Of a DNA stretch of 63,026 nucleotides, positions 54,835 to 63,026 are shown piece after piece. The notes under the pieces are model-generated. The model did no database searches. It was not told the DNA's origin and saw nothing but the letters and a program-made list of their open reading frames with translations. Positions within the stretch are counted from its first letter, which is position 1, and the number at the start of each line of letters is the position of its first letter. The DNA comes from Cudoniella acicularis (Eukaryota > Ascomycota > Leotiomycetes > Helotiales > Helotiaceae), in assembly GCA_013054445.1 (NCBI GenBank), contig JAAMPI010000121.1, positions 1-63,026 of the forward strand. Direction: 5' to 3'. A program made the translations under genes and the position numbers.

Positions 54835-56192
54835 CCTTACCTCCAACAAGAGGTAGGAGGTCCCGGAAACGAAGTCTTCATTAGGCCAATACCTCAGGAA
54901 TTTGAGGAACTGCCTGAGAGGTGCTCGCTTAATAAGCGCGGTTGGTGCCTCCAAGAGGGTATTTTATCAATCCGTAGAATTTGCTTTAACGGGAAAGAAA
55001 TGTCATGGGAGTGTGCGAATCGCAGAATCTGTGAATGCGGTCACTTTAATTGGGACTTCCCACTATTAGAATACACCAGGTAAGTAAAACACTCAGGGGG
55101 GAAAACAGCTCAAAACATTCAGATTGAGTGTTGAAAAATCAATTCCCCATACTACTATATATACTAGTATCATTACTGACTACAGGATTCCATAGCGCCA
55201 GATCGCGGCTACACTATGGCTACGAAAACAAGCGTGGAGAATCGCCGCATAAAGACTGGATCATTCTTATTCAAGAGTATTCCCGGCGATCACTTACACA
55301 GGAGACGGATAAGTTGGTTGCAATTTCCAGAATAGCGAAGATAATTGCAGACAAGCTGTATAAAATCGAAACCCCCACCTTCGAAACAGACTTTTCCGAG
55401 TCGTCATTAGAAACGGAGGGGTCCGAACTATCATCTGTGTCGTCAACGTCTTCCAAGGAAGAAGTCGAGAACGCCTCAGCATCAGGGATCGTCCACAACA
55501 TATTGACTGATATCTACAAAGCAGGTTTGTGGAGAGACACATTTGTCGTCGATCTCTCCTGGAGAGTTGTCGAACCGGGACACCATAAAACCAAAGATGA
55601 TCGTGCCTCGTATCTGGCTCCTACTTGGTCATGGGCATCTGTCAACAAGACAGTAAGGTATGACTACTTCCTGAGCAAAGAGCTCGGCGAACCTCTTGTC
55701 GATATTCTTTGCACCGTGGAAGATGTTATCTCTGAAGCCGTATTGGCTTCCGACCCAACCGGTTCTCTCAAAGACGGCTATGCGATTCTTACTGGAGAAC
55801 TCGTATGCGTAGAGTTAGTTGTCCTAGATGATGATTTGTCCGATTTATGGTACTTGGACTCTTATAAGCCCTATATAGCAGAAGATTCAACTCAGCCAAA
55901 AGTTCTTGTACGAGCTCAAAATCTCTTTAGCGTGGAGATTTTTCTAGATCAGCCAAGGGAGTCTTCTACCGTTAAAACACTAAGCAAAAGCGATGACGAG
56001 TCCTATATTCATCATCGTGCAAAGGGCGACGATGAGTGGTTTCTTGTGCTTCAGAAGTCGCTCGAGATTGAAGCAACTTTTGAGAGGATAGGGATTGGGG
56101 TTTGGAATTCGAGGTGTGATCGTAGGGTAGAGGACGATACTTCCTCTCCGTTATTTGATGAGTACGTGTTAGATACAATTACGATTAGATAG
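54835..56192 (+). pseudogene. HET-domain gene without its N-terminus
   Basis: The first readable part (FIRPIPQEFEELPERCSLNK, RGWCLQEGILSIRR, EMSWECANRRICECGHF) matches the second half of a HET domain. An intron follows at AG|GTAAGT (55081). The downstream frame (SARSRLHYGYENKRGES, DWIILIQEYSRRSL, TDKLVAISRIAKIIADKLY, AGLWRDTFVVDLSWRV, RASYLAPTWSWASVN) is the usual C-terminal half, ending at TAG 56190-56192. The HET N-terminal signature (Y..LSYCWG) is absent upstream, and the exon junction does not keep frame in any way I tried. HET proteins trigger incompatibility cell death; this copy is probably inactive. Confidence 0.7.
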
Positions 56193-56760
56193 TAATCTTT
56201 TAAGAATAAACTTTAGTCGAGTATTAGAGCTTAAGTATAGTCTGGGGACTTCAAATACGTGTTTGAATTTTAATTGATTGATAGAGTTAAGTTTACTTGG
56301 TGAAAAATCATTTCTTTAAGCCTAGCGAAAGAAAAAAATCTCCACAGGCTTCTCCTGTACTGGAAAAGAAAACATGGAGAGCGGAATACAGTAGGCAAAG
56401 AGTATGCCAGACACTAACGATTCACCAATTGATTTGCCATCGAGTTATCCTTGGCACTACCGTGTTATAGACACCACAGCCTTGACCGTAAGAATCCATA
56501 GACACGCTATCAACTGTCACATGCGTATCAATAGGCCGATCACAAGTTGGTTGTCTTAATCAGTATTAATATATCAACTCAATTAAAACTATTATAAGCT
56601 ACTTTATCGATATTCTTTTACATTATTCAATATCATAACAACATCTTTTAGATCTCACTCCGACTCGTTATCTCCGAGACCTCCTCTTCTACTCCCGTAG
56701 TCTTCTTCCTACTTCCTATTAGCTTCATGATATTTATACGAAAGTGTATCGAAGACAAAC
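56193..56760. other. Intergenic spacer, AT-rich
   Basis: No gene seen. Confidence 0.4.
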
Positions 56761-58605
56761 TCACGCTTCGCGCTTATAAAGATAAGACATCAAGCAGATT
56801 CCCAAGATTGCAAGGCCGCCGAAAAGAATCAGAATCTGATAGCCGTAGGCATACTTAGGAGCATCGTAGGTTGGAAAGAGAACCACTTGCCAGAAAGATA
56901 TGTTAGATCATTTGCTATGGTAGTTAAGGTGAATAGGTGGCAACTTACGTGGTACCCAGAGAACCCAAGCGTAAGAAATGATGTTTGCGGTTGCGACGAG
57001 CAATTGTCGCAAATTGGGGTCGCCGGCGTTCAGGTTGTTTCCCCACGCCTTTCAAAACTAGTTAGTATAATGCGGTCGCCGCCCGAGACAGGAGACGGAT
57101 TAAGGCAAAGACTTACAATAAGCACTGGCGTCGTCGCCGATCCAGTGTACGACAGATAATAGGCGAACATGAGGGCTCCTTTCGGAATATTCCATATGGA
57201 CAACAAGATGTTCGATACAATCATCAAGATCAGCAAGCTGTTAATCAGGATGAATCTCTGTCCAGTGCGATCCGCTAAGATTCCCCACAGTAATGTAACC
57301 ACGATAGCAACTGTGTTGCCTGCAGTTGGTAGGGTATTTACTTTCACGACACTGTACCCGACAGCTTTCAGCCAAAGGTTGAAGTAGCTCGTTGCGGTGT
57401 GGCATGCGGCAACCATGCTAAAACCATGTCAGTATTTAATAGTCTTAGAAAAATCTTAGCAGCGAAAATTCTTACACATAGGGGAAGACAAAAGCCCATA
57501 TCTTCCAGTTAAAGTAGACTTCCTTGCACACCTTCCACGTCAGCTTCACCGGTGGCTGCCGACCCATCTTCTCAATCCGCTCAATGCCATACTGTCTATC
57601 ATCGGCATTCAAGTAGAAAGCTTTAGTCGTATGTGGGAGATCTGGGATGCCGAAGAAGCCCCAGAGAGCGATGGGCACTGAGATGACGCCATCCATGATA
57701 AAGAGCCATCTCCAGCCTGCGATGCCGTGGCGTCCGTTCATACTTGTGTATAAGCCTGCTTGCAGGTACCCACTGAACATGCTGGCTATGGATTCGATTT
57801 CGAGCAGGATGGCGACGCGTTTGGTGAGTTCCTTGGGTCCGTACCAGCCGCCGAGTAGCGCGATGTAACCTGGGAAAGCGCAGGCCTCGAAAAGACCGAT
57901 GAAGAAGCGGAGTGCGTACATCTGCGACAGGTCAGAATATATGTCCATTGGAGTGAGTTGAAATCAGGATTCTGTTGCATCACGCACCGTTTCGATGTTC
58001 TTTGCTGCAGCCATGCACATCACAAGCGCAGACCAGACGAGCTCGCAACATGGAAGGAAGTATGAAGGGCGTGCCCAGCTCAGTTGGAACATCATTGCCG
58101 GTAGACTGCCAATCATGATGCCGAGGGAAAACCAAGTATTGAGCCAGTTCCGCTGGTTGCCGTATAGGTGAAGCTAAAGTGAAGATGTGTGTTAGTCGCT
58201 CGAACGCAAGAGCTGCTTAGGGGGAGGAAACCCACGTCTTGTTGCATGCCGCTAACAAATGCATTGCCTGTGTTGCAAAGATCAGAACTGAGTGTGATGG
58301 TTGGAAGGTAAATATATCTTACTGTAATTTGTCTGGTCCAGATACTTGATGAAATAGCCCAGACAGACGGTCGTACTTGAAAGCAACAATTAATATTCTT
58401 CCTTCGCACAGGGGTGAATGGAGATGACTTGCAACATGTACGCGTCAATCTTCTGCACATATTTCCTGTCTCGTGGCTCGCCTTCGGCCGATTCCCAGAC
58501 AAGTCCTACGATCTTGCGCCACCATGAAGTTGTCTTCACCTCGTGGTCGGTACCATCGCTGGAGACGGTGGCAGAAGCCACTTCCTTGGGGCTGGAGTCT
58601 GACAT
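56761..58605 (-). CDS. MFS transporter, ACS (allantoate permease) family
   Basis: ATG 58605 (MSDSSPKEVASATVSSDG) with seven exons and six introns rejoins to about 490 residues. Key blocks are VQKIDATTVCLGYFIKYLDQ and NYSNAFVSGMQQD, then RNWLNTWFSLGIMIGSLPAM, ALRFFIGLFEACAFPGYIAL, HGIAGWRWLFIMDGVISVPI and SYTGSATTPVLI, with a short tail ending YKREA. These are the signatures of the Dal5-like anion:cation symporters. Membrane helices are well kept; gene intact. It is divergent from the solute-binding-protein gene (855 bp between starts), so co-regulation is possible. Substrate unknown. Confidence 0.88.
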
Positions 58606-59459
58606 GTCGATTTCAAGGAGTTTCACTTTGGAGAGTTGGACAACAACGGAAATAAGGTTCTTGCAGAACTACTTGAAGTATGCCTGGTGGTACCTATGTA
58701 CTTGATCCAAAGTTTTAATTTCCACTTATCCCACTCTTGCAAAAGCGTATCATGATATCTACTTTCCCGTCCTCTCGCAATCATGACAAGAGGCCCATTT
58801 CTTTTGTGGAGTATGCGGGTAGAGCCATGTTTTTTAGCTGTAAGAAATCGGGAAAAATCGTTTACCGGTGCATTGGGACGAGGTTCTACGCCGGGTCCCT
58901 GGTCAGTCGGGACCTTCTGGTGGCTGCCAAACTCACATGTTGAGTATATCCTTGGCGGCCAAGTGCGTTCCCCGGCTGCTAAGAACCAATTTCATTTATA
59001 TCCCCACTCAATCGCCGTTAAGGCGTTTTCGTTGGTGATATCGAAATCCACTATTATCAGTTCATTTAGAAGCTTAAGCAATGGCGTCAGCGATGCTAAT
59101 ATTGCATGCTTTCTAGAAACCAGACTCTTGGATACGGGCAACAAGATCGATTGAAAAAAAATTCAAAACCCGGAAGAAAAAAAAAAACGGCCAGCTTATC
59201 GCAATTGTGTGCAGCTGGGATCCAGCTTTATCATGACCTGCGTGTTGCCCTCGCCTCCATGAGGGGTTTAGGGGTCGACGCTCGCGCTCGCTTAGGCCTC
59301 CCCGCTCTCCTAAGTTCCGAACGCTGAACGGCTGAAGTACTCACTCTCCTTAACAGCTCTTCTTGTTCTTATCGAGCCACTTACTGAAGACAGTTCATTC
59401 CCTATCATTAATTCAGTTCAATCCCCTATACTCGGTGCATCAAATTGTCTCGGCGAACC
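58606..59459. other. Divergent promoter region (MFS / solute-binding protein)
   Basis: About 850 bp with no gene supported. A poly-A tract lies at 59170-59190. The ATG at 59460 sits in a strong ACCATGG context. Confidence 0.45.
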
Positions 59460-60872
59460 ATGGCAACGGATACGCTGCGGATTAGCCTGGAAAAGGTCGA
59501 TTTCCGGCAGCCAACCCAAGTAACGGACGACACCAGCGTGCTTACGCTCAAGAACTGGGTCTTCGAGCCTCTCCTGAAGTGGCAGGCTGGCGGTCTAGCG
59601 CATCCGGGGCTCTTCGATCGTTGGGAACACTCTTCAGACGGCCGCGTCTGGCGCTTCCACATCCGCGAAGCCGCCGTGTTCCATGATGGCGAAGCCTGTG
59701 TGGCCAGCCATATCACCGACTTCATCAGCGCCATTCTAGAATCTCGGGACACTTTCGGCATGAGATGGAGTTACCATCGGTACCTCGCGCGCACCCGGTT
59801 CACGGCTGAAGACGACCGGACCGTCAAGGTCGAGAACCTGGAGCCGGTAGCTGATATCCTAGACGTCTTCACAGAGTTTTATATCTGTCGAGTCACAGCT
59901 GATGGAAAGCCAATCTTGGGCACAGGGCGGTACCGTGTCGTGGAATTTGATAAGGAAGAAGGGAGGGCGGTGCTGGAGTATGCGAAGCCGAAAGAACGGA
60001 AAGGTCCGAGTCCGCGCCGCATTGTTGCCACAGCCGAACCGAGCGCGGAAAAGAGGCTCAGCCAGCTACTTCAAGGCAACGTCGATGCTGCACTGAACCT
60101 TGAACGGGTGGAGGAGAAGCTTCATTTTGGGCCAAATTTCCAATGGGGTCGGGCAACCAACACTCTCTCGATCATCTACTACCTGAACTGCCTCGAAGGC
60201 ATCTTCACCAACTCCGAGGCGCGTCTCGCCGTTAACCATGCCGTCGACACCGCAGCCCTAGCCCGCGATGTCTTCCACGACCTCGCCGTCCCTGCAACTA
60301 CAGTTGTCAGTCCATTCCACCTCGGCGCACAAGAAGCAGCACTCGAACCTATTCCCTACGACGTGGAAGAGGCGCGGCGTCTTCTCGAGGGACTAGACAC
60401 CAGCACGCCAATCATCCTACGAACACCCACATACATGCCCGAGCGAGCTGAAGCCATCACGCGCTTTATTGCTGCATCGCTCGAGGGCATAGGCCTCCAG
60501 GTAGCTGTGGAGGTCGAGGTCGACCGTCCTGCCTACGCTCGTCAAGTTGGACTCGACAAGAAAATCGGCGACCTGGCGTTGTTTGACTCCTCCCCTCACA
60601 GCACATATCGTGTTCTTGACGACAAAATCTCGAGCACGACGAGAGCAGTGTGGTGGCAAGGATATCAAGATGCTGAGGTTGACCGACTCATAGAAGTGGC
60701 AAATCATGCGGTGGAGGATGAGGACAGACAGGATGCGTATAGACGAGCTGTGGAACGACTGAGACAAAATCCGCCCTGGCTCTACTTGGTGCATCCAGTT
60801 GAGGTCTTTGCTGCTAGATTAGACGTGCCAGGGCTAAGCCTCAATTGTAAAGGGGTACTTGATATTGAATAG
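59460..60872 (+). CDS. Bacterial-type solute-binding protein, family 5 (DppA/OppA-like), intronless
   Basis: ATG 59460 (MATDTLRISLEKVDFRQPTQ) gives 470 residues in one exon. Family 5 blocks appear in order: LTLKNWVFEPLLKWQAGG, DGRVWRFHIREAAVFHDGEA, LGTGRYRVVEFDKEEGRAVL, ARLAVNHAVDTAALARDVFH and YDVEEARRLLEGLD, ending near a late domain-I return (WWQGYQDAEVDRLIEVANHA). No signal peptide, lipobox or membrane segment is present, unlike bacterial members, so it is probably cytosolic. Such proteins normally deliver peptides, nickel or opines to ABC importers. Horizontal transfer from bacteria is likely but old enough for a fungal-style promoter. Neighbours: a divergent MFS gene and a tail-to-tail STAND-FGE gene. 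Confidence 0.88.
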   Translation: MATDTLRISLEKVDFRQPTQVTDDTSVLTLKNWVFEPLLKWQAGGLAHPGLFDRWEHSSDGRVWRFHIREAAVFHDGEACVASHITDFISAILESRDTFGMRWSYHRYLARTRFTAEDDRTVKVENLEPVADILDVFTEFYICRVTADGKPILGTGRYRVVEFDKEEGRAVLEYAKPKERKGPSPRRIVATAEPSAEKRLSQLLQGNVDAALNLERVEEKLHFGPNFQWGRATNTLSIIYYLNCLEGIFTNSEARLAVNHAVDTAALARDVFHDLAVPATTVVSPFHLGAQEAALEPIPYDVEEARRLLEGLDTSTPIILRTPTYMPERAEAITRFIAASLEGIGLQVAVEVEVDRPAYARQVGLDKKIGDLALFDSSPHSTYRVLDDKISSTTRAVWWQGYQDAEVDRLIEVANHAVEDEDRQDAYRRAVERLRQNPPWLYLVHPVEVFAARLDVPGLSLNCKGVLDIE

Positions 60873-60996
60873 AGGTAGCAAGATAAACTTTTTGTTCTTT
60901 CTTCAATCGCTCGATGTTACACGATAATCAGTTGAAGCTATTCGCGAATGCGACAATGCCTGTACAGCTAGCTAGAACCCGGCCCGCCACCTCTGG

Positions 60997-63026
60997 CTAT
61001 CCCGATGCAACTACAATCCGAAACCCATTCCCCCGCCAGAAGCCTGCCGGCTCGAGACTACCACGGTATGTGCAACAAACCTTGAGTCTCCCGCTCGAAA
61101 AGCATCCACCGCGAAGAACTCGCCGTATCTCCCCTGGCGCATCCAAAGCTTCTCGTCCATCATCGGCCCAGGGATACCGAAAAGACGGGGTAGTCATCTC
61201 TTCGCCCCAGAGCGTCGTGCACCATTCCCACACTTGTCCCACCATATCATAGCATCCGTAAGGGGAGCGGCCTTTCGGGAACAAGCCGACGGAACATCTC
61301 GCGTTCATCCCTAGTTCTTCGTAGTTGGCGGTATCATCCTGCCATCTTGTGCCCCATGGATAAATCAGTTCACCGTTACCACTACTGTTTTGATCCCCAC
61401 GAGAGGAACGTTCCCATTCCGGCTCTGTCGGTAGACGGACATGCTCATTAGGATTGATTTTACCATTCAAACGCCAACGACGAGTCAACCACGCGCAATA
61501 CGCCATGGCATCAAACCAGTTGAGGTCTGTTGCTGGCGCATTCTGTTTTTCCGGGACGAATCCATCCGGACTCTGCCAATCACGGCCCGTTTCCCGCACA
61601 AAAAGGGAGAAGTCCCGGTTAACCACGGGATAGATGCCAATACGGAAACCCTCCAGCGAAATTTTCTCTGGAGGCTGTGAATTGGGATATATGTTATCGC
61701 CAAGAATGAACTCACCGGCAGGAACAGTTGCGAGAGCTGTCAGATCCCTGGAATCACCCAAACGGGAGAGAACACAGCCCGCCTTTTCCCTTTGCAAGAC
61801 TGGCAGGTTACTTTCTTCAATGATGGCGAGCATCTGACCCGAGATTTGTTTCCGAAGCTTGCTAGATTCGGTGATGAAATCAGATATGAGTAGTGCACCG
61901 AGCTGCGCGTTGGTTCCAGAGCCACGAATGAGCCCTTCAATCAGGTCGGCTGACTTGCCAGCCGTGCTGAGACGAACTAATAGACTGCGTAGAATCGGCT
62001 CCATCTCCAACGGGTTGCTGTGAAATAATGCCATGGCAGTTTCGACAGGTAAGCTGACGAGGTGGAGAGCAGCTAACAGCCGCTGAATAGCGCTACAGAC
62101 GAACAGCGTGGGGTTCGCAATTTGTATAGGGGAAGGCAGCTTGGTTTGAGCGGCGTGTAGTGACTTGTCACCAAGACGCTCAAATGCTTGGGCTGTAATT
62201 CTGTCGGAAGCGTCTTTTTCGGGAGCAACAACCACAAGCAACTCATCCAAGAGCTCCTCAGCTTGGTCCCCGCTGTGCCTTGCTTCCAGTGCCATCGCAA
62301 AATAAGCAGGAATCGCCGCTGCTTTACCGATTCCTATGGTGACTTTTGATGGCGCGACTCCCATCAAGATGCTCACTGCCTGCCGTCTTTGAATTTCGAG
62401 CAGAGGTAGAAGGTCGTGGCGGACGACATCAGATGGTAAAACCCAGTGTTTGATACGAGACGTCTCTCCAAGAAGGAGGAGCTTGATATTCTCGAAGTCT
62501 TTGACGAGGACGAGTATCTCAGTAAGGAGAAGAGAGCCTTCATCTCCTGCCTTTTCAATTGTGTCAAGAATGATCAATAAATATGGCTTTGTTGCAGACC
62601 CCACAAGCTTGGGTAGCGTGTCATCTCTCAACATCTTCAAACTCCCCGGCCCATCTACCGTAAAATAGCAAGGCGCCACATCCCCCTTTTCCCAATATTC
62701 CTCATGCACAATGCCCTCTTCATTCCTCACAACCCCCCTCCTCTTAATCTCCCCCTTCGCGACCAAACTCCAGCCAATCCACCTCGCCAAACTCGTCTTC
62801 CCACTCCCACTCGGGCCACTCAGCAACAAAAACCTATAGTCACGCACCAATTCCAGAGCAGAGAAGTGCACAGGCGGTTCCGGTTTATCATCCGCTTTGC
62901 GTTTCCGTAAACCTTTGGCGGCTTTGTCTTCAAATGTGAAGTTTGTGAGGAGTGGGATGTAGCTTGTGGACAGGGTGAGTACTTGGCCGGTTTTTGGGCA
63001 TGTCAAGAGTGGCGAGGTGTCGATGG
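60997..63026 (-). CDS. STAND-like P-loop NTPase fused to FGE-sulfatase (SUMF1) fold, 5' partial
   Basis: The frame is open from the right edge; upstream residues IDTSPLLTC show the start lies outside. About 675 residues are visible, intronless. P-loop FLLLSGPSGSGKTSLARWIG is near visible residue 60, Walker B PYLLIILDTIEKAG near 140 and a sensor-like KLLLLGETSRIKHW follows. An alpha-helical middle of about 250 residues leads to an FGE domain (from about residue 427): VPAGEFILGDNIY, WFDAMAYCAWLTRRW, VRLPTEPEWERSSRG, YGCYDMVGQVWEWCTTLWG and RRVLRGGCFSSGRLKVCCTY, then GFRIV. The two active-site Cys of formylglycine-generating enzymes do not align, so the fold probably binds a ligand. In bacteria, NTPase-FGE fusions occur in conflict systems. 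Confidence 0.85.
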   Translation of the reverse strand, partial: IDTSPLLTCPKTGQVLTLSTSYIPLLTNFTFEDKAAKGLRKRKADDKPEPPVHFSALELVRDYRFLLLSGPSGSGKTSLARWIGWSLVAKGEIKRRGVVRNEEGIVHEEYWEKGDVAPCYFTVDGPGSLKMLRDDTLPKLVGSATKPYLLIILDTIEKAGDEGSLLLTEILVLVKDFENIKLLLLGETSRIKHWVLPSDVVRHDLLPLLEIQRRQAVSILMGVAPSKVTIGIGKAAAIPAYFAMALEARHSGDQAEELLDELLVVVAPEKDASDRITAQAFERLGDKSLHAAQTKLPSPIQIANPTLFVCSAIQRLLAALHLVSLPVETAMALFHSNPLEMEPILRSLLVRLSTAGKSADLIEGLIRGSGTNAQLGALLISDFITESSKLRKQISGQMLAIIEESNLPVLQREKAGCVLSRLGDSRDLTALATVPAGEFILGDNIYPNSQPPEKISLEGFRIGIYPVVNRDFSLFVRETGRDWQSPDGFVPEKQNAPATDLNWFDAMAYCAWLTRRWRLNGKINPNEHVRLPTEPEWERSSRGDQNSSGNGELIYPWGTRWQDDTANYEELGMNARCSVGLFPKGRSPYGCYDMVGQVWEWCTTLWGEEMTTPSFRYPWADDGREALDAPGEIRRVLRGGCFSSGRLKVCCTYRGSLEPAGFWRGNGFRIVVASG

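Overview
The window is filamentous ascomycete (Pezizomycotina) nuclear DNA. Genes carry many 45-70 nt introns with GT(A/G) donors and CTAAC/CTGAC-like branch points. The gene set includes Zn2Cys6 regulators, HET and NACHT NLR-like genes, allantoate-permease-type MFS carriers, a CVNH lectin, GPI-anchored repeat proteins, and housekeeping genes (Rab escort protein, Hob3/Rvs161 BAR protein, Pth, Alb1-like). Gene content suggests Leotiomycetes/Helotiales, but that is a judgement and was not computed.

Layout. 0-6.2 kb is a transposon-scarred edge: an unknown open frame, a broken glutathione S-transferase, a decayed Tc1/mariner element with a solo LTR nested inside it, and a methyltransferase-like gene split by a second solo LTR of the same family. 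6.2-16.1 kb is ordinary: a membrane-anchored aspartic-protease homologue without catalytic Asp, a GPI-anchored repeat protein and Rab escort protein. 17-29.3 kb is transporter rich: a dead MFS gene, an intact Zn2Cys6 regulator, a DHA1 MFS gene with a homopolymer frameshift, a third solo LTR, a broken DUF3425 gene, a CVNH lectin and an intact ACS-type MFS gene. 30.4-35.2 kb holds an NmrA-like reductase and a divergent, truncated Zn2Cys6 regulator between two related LTR copies, plus a nitrilase scrap. 35.6-38.7 kb is a NACHT NLR pseudogene whose stops fit C-to-T change. 39-43.6 kb is repeat rich (minisatellites, hairpins) with a 2EXR pseudogene. 44.4-51.1 kb is mainly conserved housekeeping genes, an MCT-like MFS gene and a secreted lysozyme-like protein. 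51-56.2 kb is sparse, ending in a HET gene without its N-terminus. 56.7-63 kb is the most unusual part: an ACS MFS carrier, divergent from an intronless bacterial-type family 5 solute-binding protein, which faces tail to tail a STAND-like P-loop NTPase fused to a formylglycine-generating-enzyme (FGE/SUMF1) fold domain that runs off the right edge.

How they may work together. The left two thirds is a mosaic of a conserved gene backbone and decaying accessory genes, with nonsense changes mostly of the C:G to T:A kind. The right end may be a small horizontally acquired module: a transporter, a cytosolic binding protein and an NTPase with a ligand-recognition fold. This module is the best candidate for an undescribed system. 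Its function is inferred from domains only.
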